The notes under the pieces are model-generated. The model had not been told where the DNA came from. It did no database searches and saw only the letters and a program-made list of their open reading frames with translations. From Candidatus Kerfeldbacteria bacterium (GTDB taxonomy: Bacteria; Patescibacteriota; Patescibacteriia; SBBC01; JACPUP01), in the NCBI GenBank assembly GCA_016192205.1, contig JACPUP010000050.1, positions 1-33,269 on the forward strand: a stretch of DNA of 33,269 nucleotides, given 5' to 3'. The position numbers and the translations under genes were made by a program. Shown piece by piece: positions 1 to 8,590 of this stretch (position 1 is the stretch's first letter; every line of letters begins with the position of its first letter).

Positions 1-134
1 GATGGCCCGGTCACGGCGATGAACTCGCCCGGCTTGATGCTCACACTCACGTCTTCGAGTGCCTGCACCGTTATGCCACCAAGGTGAAAATGACGGCTGG
101 CGTGTGAGAGTGCAATGAGCGGTTGCGCGACCAT
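1..134 (-). CDS. ABC transporter ATP-binding protein, N-terminal fragment (truncated by window edge)
   Basis: Minus-strand translation from ATG at 134: MVAQPLIALSHASRHFHLGGITVQALEDVSVSIKPGEFIAVTGPS..., a LolD/MacB-type ABC N-terminus running into Walker A. Confidence 0.85.
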   Translation of the reverse strand, partial: MVAQPLIALSHASRHFHLGGITVQALEDVSVSIKPGEFIAVTGP

Positions 135-138
135 GCGC

Positions 139-1656
139 TTAAAACAGGTGCCTGCCCCACTGGATGAGCGTCTGCGCGTCTTGCGAGCGCGTGGTGTTCG
201 ACGGGCTGAACAAGACAATGACGATGAACGTCTTGCCGCCGTCACCAACCGCCTCGAGTGCTACGCACCGGCCAGCCTCGTTGAGAAAACCGGTCTTGGC
301 GCCGTAGATCGGCTCGTCGTCGAGTACCCGGTTGTAGAGGTACAAGGGGTTCTTGATGGTTCGCACCTCGCGAGTGTCGAGCTTCGTGTAGGACACGGCC
401 CGTCGCGTCGTCGCATTGCGGATGATACGCTCGTCCATGGCGACATCGACCAGCTTGGCCAGGTCGCGAGCGGTCGAGACGTTGCCGACATCCAGACCGG
501 TCGGGTCAACGAACCGCGTATTCACCAGGCCCAGTCCGGCGGCTTTCTCGTTCATCGTGGCAACGAATTGGTCACGGGTGAGCCCAGTTGACCGCGCCAG
601 GGCCAGGGCGGCGTTGTTTGCCGAGCCGGTCAGCGTCGCATACAAGAGATCCCGGACGGTGACCCGCTCGCCTGGGCTCACAGCGAGGCGGACGCCGGGA
701 TCAGGCTGCGGGGTATCCTCGGTTTGCATCGTCACGACCGTCTGGAAGCTCGGCCGGTGCTCCAAGAAGACCAAGGCGGTCATGAGTTTAGTCAGGCTGG
801 CGATGGAGCGCTCCACCCCGCCCTTTTTCTCCCAGACCACGGCGTCGGTTTCCGGATTGTAGACGAGCGCAGTTCTGGCACTAACGGCCGGCGGTATTGC
901 GTCAACGGTTCCGAGTTCCGCATCCTTCGCTAACGGCTCCACCCGCACCCGGGCCAGCCCAGCGCTCGGCGACGCAACTTTCGTGAACGCGGTCAGAGAC
1001 AGATCAATGACTCGGCTATTCACGTAGGGGCCGCGCGAAACCACCTCAACGTTGACCGTCGCGCCGGTCTCGAGGTTCGTGACGCGCAGATGGCTGCCGA
1101 GAGGAAATTCGTTGTTGGCAGCACCGTAGGGGTACGCGCTCGACCGGTACCAACTCGCCAACCCTTCTTGCGAACGGTCATCCTCGGCTACGACGACCTG
1201 ACCGGAGGGCGAGAAGAGCTTGGCGCGGATGCGTTGGCTGTCCGGGCTGTCCCACGACGGAAGCTTTTTCCATCCCGCGCCAGTCCCGATGTACACGGCC
1301 CGCTTTTTGTTCGTCTGCGAATTGTACGCGATGCGCAGGTAGATCGGCTTGGTAATGGCTTCACGCTCCGCCTGCTGGATATCAAACACCCAAAAGTCAG
1401 ACACGGCCATGAGCCCGTCGGGTAAGGGAACGCTATCAATGCGGCCAGGCTGGATGACGAGCGTGAGCGGCCGGGTGAAGACGCCAGGGAAAATGCCGAA
1501 CGCAAAGTCCCGGCTCTCGGCGTTCAAAGTAAATCCCTGGGCGACGGCCTCCGGGCCCAAGTACACCTCCTGGCGCGCATCCGCTTGACCATGCGCCGGT
1601 TCGGTCAGTACACTGAACGCCGCAACGACTGCGACGGCCACGACGAACAGGCGCAA
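139..1656 (-). CDS. D-alanyl-D-alanine carboxypeptidase (S11/DacA-like) with N-terminal RlpA-like double-psi beta-barrel domain, secreted
   Basis: SxxK 'SIASLTKLMTAL', SxN 'SANNAAL', KTG 'YGAKTGFLNEAG'; upstream 'GLASWY...LGSHLRVTNLETGATVNVEVVSRGPYVNSRVIDLS' is RlpA/DPBB-like; signal peptide 'LRLFVVAVAVVAAFSVL'. The ORF track start (1851) reads through a tRNA; TTG at 1656 is a plausible start. Confidence 0.88.
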   Translation of the reverse strand: MRLFVVAVAVVAAFSVLTEPAHGQADARQEVYLGPEAVAQGFTLNAESRDFAFGIFPGVFTRPLTLVIQPGRIDSVPLPDGLMAVSDFWVFDIQQAEREAITKPIYLRIAYNSQTNKKRAVYIGTGAGWKKLPSWDSPDSQRIRAKLFSPSGQVVVAEDDRSQEGLASWYRSSAYPYGAANNEFPLGSHLRVTNLETGATVNVEVVSRGPYVNSRVIDLSLTAFTKVASPSAGLARVRVEPLAKDAELGTVDAIPPAVSARTALVYNPETDAVVWEKKGGVERSIASLTKLMTALVFLEHRPSFQTVVTMQTEDTPQPDPGVRLAVSPGERVTVRDLLYATLTGSANNAALALARSTGLTRDQFVATMNEKAAGLGLVNTRFVDPTGLDVGNVSTARDLAKLVDVAMDERIIRNATTRRAVSYTKLDTREVRTIKNPLYLYNRVLDDEPIYGAKTGFLNEAGRCVALEAVGDGGKTFIVIVLFSPSNTTRSQDAQTLIQWGRHLF

Positions 1657-1672
1657 CCCGGGCGGTCGCCGC

Positions 1673-1746
1673 GCGGGATTCGTACAGTGGTAGTACACTG
1701 GCTTCCCAAGCCAGAGAGGCGGGTTCGATTCCCGTATCCCGCTCCA
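1673..1746 (+). tRNA. tRNA-Gly(CCC), CCA encoded
   Basis: GCGGGAT...ATCCCGC acceptor stem, anticodon stem CTGGC/GCCAG with loop TTCCCAA, T-loop GGGTTCGATTCCC, 3' TCCA. Confidence 0.95.
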
Positions 1747-1847
1747 TCGGCGCAATCCATACAACCGAACCCGCTCGTCCGGTAGGCGGAGCGAGTCATT
1801 CGTGTTGATCATCGCTGGCCCTGGTCGAGGGACGCTTTTCGTTGTGC

Positions 1848-2609
1848 TCATGCCTGTTTCGCGATTGCCTGAACAAAGCCAATAATACGGTCTATGATTC
1901 GGTCTGCCTCTTTGGAGAGAAGCACATGGTGGATTCGCTCGTCAACCCAGAGGAGCGCTTTGTGGGTGCTGCCGGCGTGCTCGGAGAGGAAGTAGGCGGA
2001 GCTGGGGTGCACTTCATAATCCTTCTTCGCTTGGACGACGAAAAGCGGCACGCGCACGCCCTCCAGCTCGCGCTTGGTGTGCCGGTCGATGAAGCGGATG
2101 ACTTCAGCATACGCCCGCAACGGGATGCGAAGGTACGAACCAGCGGCGCGCTGGGCTGCCGGATCCTTGACCCATGATTTGCGATGGTACGGTTGAATCC
2201 GCGTGAGGATGGGCAACAGCGCGCGGTTCATCAAATCGTGGCGGGCACTCACGGGCGTGCCGAGCGTGACCACCCCGGCAATGGGCGGGCCCATGAGCGC
2301 CGCGTACAAGGCGAGGTTTCCGCCAAAGGAATCGCCGATAACAATGATGCGCTGCGTCTGTCGCCGCAGCCGATCAATACCCGCCCGGAGCGAGAGCACC
2401 CAGTCAGATGAGGTTTTCGTTGCCAGATCCTCTTCGCTCGTCCCGTGACCCGCCAACCAGATGGTGTGGACGGTCCAGCCTTGGGCTATCAATCGTGGAA
2501 TGAGTGGCGCAAAACTGGCGGGTGAACCGGAAAAACCATGCACCAAGAGAATGCCGGTATCGTCGCCGTGGTGCTGGAGTGGGGCTGGGGACTCGAGAGT
2601 TGACGCCAT
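1848..2609 (-). CDS. alpha/beta hydrolase (carboxylesterase / monoacylglycerol lipase-like)
   Basis: 'LLVHGFSGSPASFAPL', nucleophile elbow 'IGDSFGGN', late His 'IHHVLL'. Confidence 0.9.
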   Translation of the reverse strand: MASTLESPAPLQHHGDDTGILLVHGFSGSPASFAPLIPRLIAQGWTVHTIWLAGHGTSEEDLATKTSSDWVLSLRAGIDRLRRQTQRIIVIGDSFGGNLALYAALMGPPIAGVVTLGTPVSARHDLMNRALLPILTRIQPYHRKSWVKDPAAQRAAGSYLRIPLRAYAEVIRFIDRHTKRELEGVRVPLFVVQAKKDYEVHPSSAYFLSEHAGSTHKALLWVDERIHHVLLSKEADRIIDRIIGFVQAIAKQA

Positions 2610-2663
2610 CGGGAATCTCCCCTACGCTCCCTCCTGCCAGTGGTACACGAGCCTACGCTCCCT

Positions 2664-2739
2664 GCCGAAGTAGCTCAGCTGGTAGAGCAGTGCTTTCGTA
2701 AAGCAAAGGTCGTGGGTTCGAATCCCACCTTCGGCTCCA
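2664..2739 (+). tRNA. tRNA-Thr(CGT), CCA encoded
   Basis: GCCGAAG/CTTCGGC acceptor, D-arm GCTCAGCTGGTAGAGC, anticodon loop TTCGTAA, T-arm GTGGGTTCGAATCCCAC, 3' TCCA. Confidence 0.95.
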
Positions 2740-2753
2740 GGCTTTCGTCTCCT

Positions 2754-2806
2754 CCGGTCGGTTTCACCCTTCGGGTGACCGCCCGCAGGGCGGCGGATCC
2801 GACCGG
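2754..2806. repeat. Palindromic element that folds as a three-way junction
   Basis: Outer 8-bp stem CCGGTCGG (2754-2761)/CCGACCGG (2799-2806) encloses two perfect hairpins: TCACCC-TTC-GGGTGA (2764-2778) and CCGCCC-GCA-GGGCGG (2779-2793). Confidence 0.8.
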
Positions 2807-2835
2807 TGGCTTTGGCCCGCCTCACCCACGTCATC

Positions 2836-3879
2836 CTACGATCCTTGCCCGCGCACAACCACGCGGCTACTTTCCGGATCCCAGGCCAAGGCCGGGTGGT
2901 AGATGCTGACGCGTGCCGTTGCCAACTGTTCCGCAATCCAGGTGTCGATGGATTTCGCGCGAATCAGAATGTGGCGCGGGTGCAGGACGACAGAACCGTC
3001 CGCGTCAGGCGGAACGCTCTCCATGAGTTCAACGATGTGGTAGCCTTGGCTCGTGCGGACAAGACCGGACCGCTCGCCCGGTCCAAGCACTTTGGCCGCA
3101 TCGAATAATGCCTGATCGACGTCGCCCTCGCGGACGTAGCCGAGGTCGCCGCCCTGGAGTCGCGTCGAGGCATCATCGCTCAACTCGGCCGCCAAGGTAT
3201 CGAACGCTTCCGTACTCTCCTCCACGCGCCGCACGACATCGTTCGCTTTAGCCGTCAGATCAGGATTGATGTCATCATCGAACGCAATGTCGCGCTCCAG
3301 TCGGTCGCGGAGGACCGAGTAACGCACCACGAGCTGCTGGTACTGGTCAATCGTCAGGCCGAACTGTTCCTCGAGCTGCTGGGTTACCTGATTGAGATCC
3401 ACTCCCTCGACGACACGGTCGAACGCGTCGCTGATGGCCTGGCGCTCGGCGGTGATTGTTCGCCGCGCGGCCAGCTCCTCCAGGATGGCGTTGTGGACCA
3501 ACCGATCGAGTACGACCTGTCGGACTTGCGCGTCGGAGAGTTCCTCGGAGAAGAGCTCGGGTGCTTGGCTGCGCTGGTAGGCGATGAAGACGCGCAACGT
3601 TGCTTCGTCGCGCCGCAAGGCCTGCCCGCTAATGAACCGACTGTCGACTTTCGCCACGGGCAGCCGCAACGCATCGCCAACGCTGGCGACCAACGCCGGC
3701 GCACCTTTCCACCAGTAGAAACTCGCGATTTCGGCAATCAAGAACGCGAGGACGACGCTGCCAGCGAGCCACCACAGTCCGGCGCGAGGACTAGGCGACC
3801 GCTGTCGAGCCGGCGTGGGCGTTGGCGTTTCAGCGGGCGAAGCAGATGCGTGGAGTGTCGTGGTCTGGTGTGTCGTCAT
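2836..3879 (-). CDS. Membrane-anchored parvulin-type peptidyl-prolyl cis-trans isomerase (PpiC/SurA/PrsA-like)
   Basis: N-terminal TM; SurA-N-like region; parvulin core 'GGDLGYVREGDVDQALFDAAKVLGPGERSGLVRTSQGYHIVELME' and 'HPRHILI'. Confidence 0.88.
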   Translation of the reverse strand: MTTHQTTTLHASASPAETPTPTPARQRSPSPRAGLWWLAGSVVLAFLIAEIASFYWWKGAPALVASVGDALRLPVAKVDSRFISGQALRRDEATLRVFIAYQRSQAPELFSEELSDAQVRQVVLDRLVHNAILEELAARRTITAERQAISDAFDRVVEGVDLNQVTQQLEEQFGLTIDQYQQLVVRYSVLRDRLERDIAFDDDINPDLTAKANDVVRRVEESTEAFDTLAAELSDDASTRLQGGDLGYVREGDVDQALFDAAKVLGPGERSGLVRTSQGYHIVELMESVPPDADGSVVLHPRHILIRAKSIDTWIAEQLATARVSIYHPALAWDPESSRVVVRGQGS

Positions 3880-3885
3880 AGCGTT

Positions 3886-4290
3886 TTACGTCCCAAAGAA
3901 GTATTGCCACCACCGTTGGGGAAGTGGGTTCGAACCGTTGGCGGTGGAGGTGACCGCCGCGGCATCGTCTTCGCTCGCCGTGATTGCGTTGACGGTTGGC
4001 TGTTGGATGAGCAGCGCTCGCTCGCCCGGATGGGCCAAATTGAGCCGGGTCCGCGCTTCGCGCTCCTGGGCGGTGGCTGTTTGAAATTCAGCAATCAAGC
4101 GCTGGAGTTCGTCGCGTCGACTGGTCAGCGACGCCACCTCGGCCCGCAACGCAGCAATGTCATCGGCAACGGCCCGCCGGCGGAGGAGTTCCCGGCTCAC
4201 CCCAATGCTGAAGACGACAATGAGGAGCACGCCGACGAGCAAAACCCACTCGCCGCGCAAACGGTCCTGCCAGCCGGACGGGAAGCGCAT
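3886..4290 (-). CDS. FtsB/DivIC-like septum formation initiator
   Basis: Short protein: one TM (WVLLVGVLLIVVFSIGV), then coiled coil (LRAEVASLTSRRDELQRLIAEF). ATG at 4290 (MRFPSGWQDRL) preferred over the ORF-track start. Confidence 0.75.
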   Translation of the reverse strand: MRFPSGWQDRLRGEWVLLVGVLLIVVFSIGVSRELLRRRAVADDIAALRAEVASLTSRRDELQRLIAEFQTATAQEREARTRLNLAHPGERALLIQQPTVNAITASEDDAAAVTSTANGSNPLPQRWWQYFFGT

Positions 4291-4324
4291 AGCGCAGTGA
4301 GTATACTCGACCCGCTCGTTCGGT

Positions 4325-4900
4325 TCAACTCCGTTTCCGGTGCGGCTGCGATTCAATGCGCTTGAGGGCGGCCAGGATGCGCCCCGCCGCATCATCACCA
4401 GACGGGTCGGCGTGATCGCGCATCACCTGGAGAATCCGCTCCTGCACGCGCTGGGGTTCTCTCACCCCCGTCAGCTCGAGCCTAAGGTCGCTGCCGGCGG
4501 TCTGGATTTCCAGCCGGCCGATCTTGAACACGGTCGGCCAGAGTCCGCGAATGGAAAAACTCACGTCCTGGATTTTCCCGTAGGCCGCGGACGAGACTTC
4601 GGTCGTGAAGAAACCGTGTTGGTCAACATCAATAATTCGCTCATTCGTCAACACGAAGGCGTTGACCGACCACACGAACCAGGTGCGGAAGCCGTAGACG
4701 ACGCCGCTGACGATTGCCCCGATGAAGATGGCCACGCCCCAGGCGCCGAACCGGAACAACGGGATGAGGAGGAAGAACGGCACGAGGAACAACCCGACCG
4801 CCAGGGCGGCCCGGCCGAGTTCAACGATGGGCGCGCGCCGGATCACGGCCACGAGCGCTTCTCCCTCGCGCAGATTTTTGGTAAGCTTCTGTTCGAACAT
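4325..4900 (-). CDS. Bacterial PH (bPH/YdbS-like) domain membrane protein
   Basis: Two TM helices followed by 'AFVLTNERIIDVDQHGFFTTEVSSAAYGKIQDVSFSIRGLWPTVFKIGRLEIQTAG', a typical bPH domain. Confidence 0.85.
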   Translation of the reverse strand: MFEQKLTKNLREGEALVAVIRRAPIVELGRAALAVGLFLVPFFLLIPLFRFGAWGVAIFIGAIVSGVVYGFRTWFVWSVNAFVLTNERIIDVDQHGFFTTEVSSAAYGKIQDVSFSIRGLWPTVFKIGRLEIQTAGSDLRLELTGVREPQRVQERILQVMRDHADPSGDDAAGRILAALKRIESQPHRKRS

Positions 4901-5005
4901 ATGCAGCGTCGCACGATACGGATTGTCTGGATCGTTCTCTCGATTCTCATGATCGGGAGCATGATCCTGTTCACCCTCATCCCCTACTTTGGGAGCTTCG
5001 GCTAG
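4901..5005 (+). CDS. 34-aa single-TM membrane microprotein
   Basis: ATG 4901 to TAG 5003-5005: MQRRTIRIVWIVLSILMIGSMILFTLIPYFGSFG. Positive N-terminus plus one hydrophobic helix. Fills the gap between flanking minus-strand genes exactly. Confidence 0.65.
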   Translation: MQRRTIRIVWIVLSILMIGSMILFTLIPYFGSFG

Positions 5006-6795
5006 CCCTGGTCGGGTTTGAGCAGCGAGGTCACCACCTCGGCGGACAATTGGACGGACCCGCGTTGCCGCAAGCGCTTCTTGCCTGCCTTCTGTTTCTT
5101 CAACAGCTTCATTTTGCGGGTCACGTCGCCGCCGTAGAGCTTGGCCGTAACGTCCTTGCGGAGCGGCGCCACGCGGGCCGAAGCCAGGATATCGCTCCCG
5201 ACCGCGGCTTGGATGCGGATTTCGAACTGCTCCCGCGGGAGGACCGTGCTCAAGCGTTCAACCAACGTGCGGCCGCGACGCTGGGCTTCAGCCCGCGGAA
5301 CAATAACCGCCAGCGACTCTGCCGCATCGCCGTTGAGCAGGATGTCAAGCTTGGCGACGTCGGCCGGCCGGTACCCGCCCAGAGTCACCTCCAGACTCGC
5401 GTACCCAGCTGAGGCGCTCTTTATCCTATCATAGAAATCCACGAGAATCGACGCGAGCGGCACGGCCGCCGTGATGAGGAGCTGGTCGTCCGCGAAGTTT
5501 TCCGTGGATTCCACCAGGCCGCGCGCGTCGCGAAGAATCTGCAGCAGCTGACTCAAGGCTGACGGCGGCGTGAGGAGTTCGACCGACGCCCACGGCTCTT
5601 CCACGGCGACGAGCGTGTCACCGCTCGGAAACTCGCTCGGTGAATGGACGACGAGCTGGCGTTCCCCGCCTTTGGCCCGAACCGTCACCCGATAGGCAAC
5701 CGAGGGGAAGGAGAAGATGGGTTCGAGGCCGAACTCCCGCTCCAGGCGTTCGCGGACCACGTCCAGGTGCAGCAACCCCAGGAAGCCAGCCCGGAATCCC
5801 TGGCCCAGTGCGCGCGTGTGTTCCGGCTGGAAGGAGAGCGCGGCATCGTTGAGTTTGAGCTTTTCGAGTGCGCTCCGGAGCTGCGGAAAATCCTCACCCG
5901 AGCCCGGGAAGATGCCGGCGAACACAACGGGTTCGGACACGGCAAATGCGCTCAGGGGCGCTGCTCCCGGCGTTTCCGCAACCGTGTCGCCCACGCGAAC
6001 AGCTGCGAGATCTTTGAGTCCAGTCACGACATACCCAATGTCGCCGCTCCCCAACGTCGGCTGTGGTACCCGCTGGGGCGCAAAGGTCCCCACGTCGATC
6101 GCTGTACTCGTCGCCTGGCTGCCGAGGAACACGAGTGGGCTGCCCTTTCGGACGTGGCCGTCGACCACCCGCACGTACGCAACCACGCCCAGGTAGTCGT
6201 CATAGAGCGAATCAATCACCCGCGCGCGCAACGGCGCTTCGACGTTCACGGAAGGTGGGGGTATCTTCGCCACGACTGCTTCCAACACCTCGCGCACGCC
6301 CAGTCCGGTCTTGGCCGAACACCGCAGCACCACGTCGGGTTCAACGCCAATGAGGGCTGCGAATGAGAGGGCAACCGCATCGGTGTTCGCATTTGGCAAA
6401 TCGACCTTGTTCACGACCGGTACAATCGCCAGCCCGAGCGACTGCACGCGCCGGTAGTGGGCCATGGTCTGGGCCTGGATGCCTTGGGTGGCATCGACGA
6501 GCAAAATGACCCCTTCCACGGCAGCCAGCGACCGCGAGACCTCGTCAGTAAAATCCACGTGACCCGGCGTATCGATGAGGTGCAAGGTGTACCCACCGTA
6601 CTGGAGCCGGAGTGGATGGAGCTTGATGGTAATCCCCCGTTCCCGCTCCAGGTCCATGGAATCGAGGAACTGTTCTTTGAACTCACGTTTGGAAACCGCA
6701 CCGGCCAGCTCCAGGAAACGGTCGGCGAGCGTCGACTTCCCATGGTCGATGTGCGCGACAATGGAGAAATTGCGGATAAACGCAACCTCGGTCAT
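5002..6795 (-). CDS. lepA: Elongation factor 4 (LepA)
   Basis: 'NFSIVAHIDHGKSTLADRFLE', 'RERGITIK', 'DTPGHVDF', 'NKVDLP', LepA C-terminal 'GGDVTRKMKLLKKQKAGKKRLR'. ATG at 6795 gives 597 aa. Confidence 0.98.
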   Translation of the reverse strand: MTEVAFIRNFSIVAHIDHGKSTLADRFLELAGAVSKREFKEQFLDSMDLERERGITIKLHPLRLQYGGYTLHLIDTPGHVDFTDEVSRSLAAVEGVILLVDATQGIQAQTMAHYRRVQSLGLAIVPVVNKVDLPNANTDAVALSFAALIGVEPDVVLRCSAKTGLGVREVLEAVVAKIPPPSVNVEAPLRARVIDSLYDDYLGVVAYVRVVDGHVRKGSPLVFLGSQATSTAIDVGTFAPQRVPQPTLGSGDIGYVVTGLKDLAAVRVGDTVAETPGAAPLSAFAVSEPVVFAGIFPGSGEDFPQLRSALEKLKLNDAALSFQPEHTRALGQGFRAGFLGLLHLDVVRERLEREFGLEPIFSFPSVAYRVTVRAKGGERQLVVHSPSEFPSGDTLVAVEEPWASVELLTPPSALSQLLQILRDARGLVESTENFADDQLLITAAVPLASILVDFYDRIKSASAGYASLEVTLGGYRPADVAKLDILLNGDAAESLAVIVPRAEAQRRGRTLVERLSTVLPREQFEIRIQAAVGSDILASARVAPLRKDVTAKLYGGDVTRKMKLLKKQKAGKKRLRQRGSVQLSAEVVTSLLKPDQG

Positions 6796-8396
6796 GACCC
6801 TTCGACCCGGCGGCGTTCCGGCCGCAGCAGCCGCTTCAACCAGTTCCGCACCATGGTCGCTTCGTCTGGGGCAAACAAGAGGATGAGGCCTACGTACACG
6901 ATGATCCCGAGTATGCCGGCTACGCCCGCCTGGAGGAAGAGACCGATGCGCGTCGCCTGGTCCACACCGGCCACGAGGACACGCAACATGAGCCACACCA
7001 CGGCCGCCAGGCCAGCCGAGGCAAAGAGCACTCGGCTGGTCGAGCGCAACACATAGGCGTCATCAAGGTCGCCGACCCGGATGCGCAGGATTGCGTAGAG
7101 CAAGCTCATCTGTAAGAGGTTCGCGATGGAAAATGCAAAGGCAATGCCGAGCACGCCCCACAGGCGGCTGAACACAATCGCCAACGAGATGTTCACGACA
7201 ACGCTCACGACGCTCACCTTGACCGGCGTGAACGTATCCTGGAGCGCATAGAACGACCGCGCCAGCACCGGAATCAGGCTTTGGGCGAACAGCGAGAGCG
7301 CGAAAATGCCCAGCGCCTGGGCGGTGAGGATGGTATCCTCCCAATCGAACTGTCCGAACCCAAAAATGACCCGGACGATGTGCGCGCGCAGCAACAGCAG
7401 CAGCACCGAGATGGGAACGATGAGGAGCAGGATGCGGCGGACACTCCGCGAGAAGTGTTCGGCAAACTTCCGCGTGTCCTTCTCAATGAAGGCTTGGGAG
7501 AAGAGCGGAAACACCGAGATGGCCATAGACACTCCCACGACATTAATGGAAAATGTCTGCAAATCATTGGCGGCGGCCAGCACCGTCACGCTCCCGACCG
7601 CAAGCGTCGACGCAATGATGACACTGACGGTTTGTTCCACCTGCGACACGGCCAGTCCAAGCGTCCGTGGTGCCATGAGCTTCAGAATCTTCCGCACGCC
7701 CGTGTGACCGAAGAGCCCGCGGGGACGGAAGCGAAATCCAGCCCGAATCACCGCTGGGAGCTGGATCAGCAAATGGAGCGCCGCCCCGAGCACGACGCCC
7801 CAGGCCAATCCGGCGATGCCCAACACGGGCTCGAGGACGACGATGCCGAAGATGATTCCCACGTTGTAGAAGAGCGGTGCCAGCGAGTATGCGAGAAACC
7901 TTCGCAGCGCCGTCAGGATGCCGCTCAACACGTTCGAGAACGCGAAGAGGACGGTGGCGAGCAACATGATGCGCGTAAGCCCGACGGTCGCCGACTGTTT
8001 CGCAGCATCGAAGCCGGGGGCGATCAACGGCACCAGCTGCGGCGCGAACGCTGCCGCGACGGCGGCCAATCCCCCAATCGTCAGAACGAGTACCACCATG
8101 AGACCGCTGGCGAGCTGCCACGCGCCTGGTTGTTCATCCCCGTGGTTCCAATACTGGAGGAAGACGGGGATGAATGCAGCCGACAGAGCACCGAGGACGA
8201 GAATATTGAAGATGAGGTCCGGCACCTTGAACGCCGCCAGGTACACGTCCGTCGCGTCGCCGGCCCCAAACCGAGCCAGCAGCACGCTCGTCCGCACCAA
8301 CCCGACGACTTTGGATAAGACAAAACCGACGGCGATGATCAGCGCGCCGGCGGTCACACTCCGCAGTCTCGTCTGATGCAGTGAGGAGTCACCCAC
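6792..8396 (-). CDS. murJ: Lipid II flippase MurJ/MviN
   Basis: Multi-TM MATE/MviN signature 'FNILVLGALSAAFIPVF', 'PVLARSFYALQDTFTPVKVSVVSVVVNI'. GTG at 8396 (VGDSSLHQTRLRSVTAG) preferred. ATGA overlap with lepA. Confidence 0.93.
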   Translation of the reverse strand: MGDSSLHQTRLRSVTAGALIIAVGFVLSKVVGLVRTSVLLARFGAGDATDVYLAAFKVPDLIFNILVLGALSAAFIPVFLQYWNHGDEQPGAWQLASGLMVVLVLTIGGLAAVAAAFAPQLVPLIAPGFDAAKQSATVGLTRIMLLATVLFAFSNVLSGILTALRRFLAYSLAPLFYNVGIIFGIVVLEPVLGIAGLAWGVVLGAALHLLIQLPAVIRAGFRFRPRGLFGHTGVRKILKLMAPRTLGLAVSQVEQTVSVIIASTLAVGSVTVLAAANDLQTFSINVVGVSMAISVFPLFSQAFIEKDTRKFAEHFSRSVRRILLLIVPISVLLLLLRAHIVRVIFGFGQFDWEDTILTAQALGIFALSLFAQSLIPVLARSFYALQDTFTPVKVSVVSVVVNISLAIVFSRLWGVLGIAFAFSIANLLQMSLLYAILRIRVGDLDDAYVLRSTSRVLFASAGLAAVVWLMLRVLVAGVDQATRIGLFLQAGVAGILGIIVYVGLILLFAPDEATMVRNWLKRLLRPERRRVEGS

Positions 8397-8402
8397 GGAC
8401 GG

Positions 8403-8431
8403 ATAGTAGCAAACGGGGATGATGGCGACAA
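8403..8431 (-). promoter_or_regulatory. Putative murJ promoter: TTGTCG-17-TACTAT with TGC extension
   Basis: -35 at 8426-8431, -10 at 8403-8408, TGC upstream of -10; start GTG (8396) is 6 nt beyond the -10. Confidence 0.55.
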
Positions 8432-8590
8432 GCACTCGACCCCCCACGTGCTGCCGACGGACAACGCCCGTCAGGACGACGCAAGCGGAGCACGGAACGA
8501 ATGAACTGTCGGCGCCGGTCGCCCGAAAAACCAATCGCAAACCCCCTCGGTGGAGCTGTGAGGGCGAGGGTCATGGACTGGGTCACCGCG

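Noticed and set aside
1436-1851. ORF extensions through tRNA-Gly (e.g. '...MERDTGIEPASLAWEASVLPLYESR' and the first ~65 aa of the 570-aa ORF)
   Set aside because: Antisense translation of tRNA-Gly(CCC), a common spurious database protein; the real carboxypeptidase starts downstream at its signal peptide.
2622-2936. 104-aa minus ORF containing 'EGGIRTHDLCFTKALLYQLSYFG'
   Set aside because: Antisense translation of tRNA-Thr plus the palindromic element and the PPIase 3' end; not a protein.
6796-6996. 67-aa N-terminal extension of the LepA ORF
   Set aside because: Antisense-like low-quality sequence overlapping murJ; LepA homology begins at MTEVAFIRNFSIVAHIDHGKST.
7281-8318. 345-aa plus-strand ORF opposite murJ
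   Set aside because: Charged, low-complexity antisense shadow of a hydrophobic membrane protein in GC-rich DNA; no recognisable domain.
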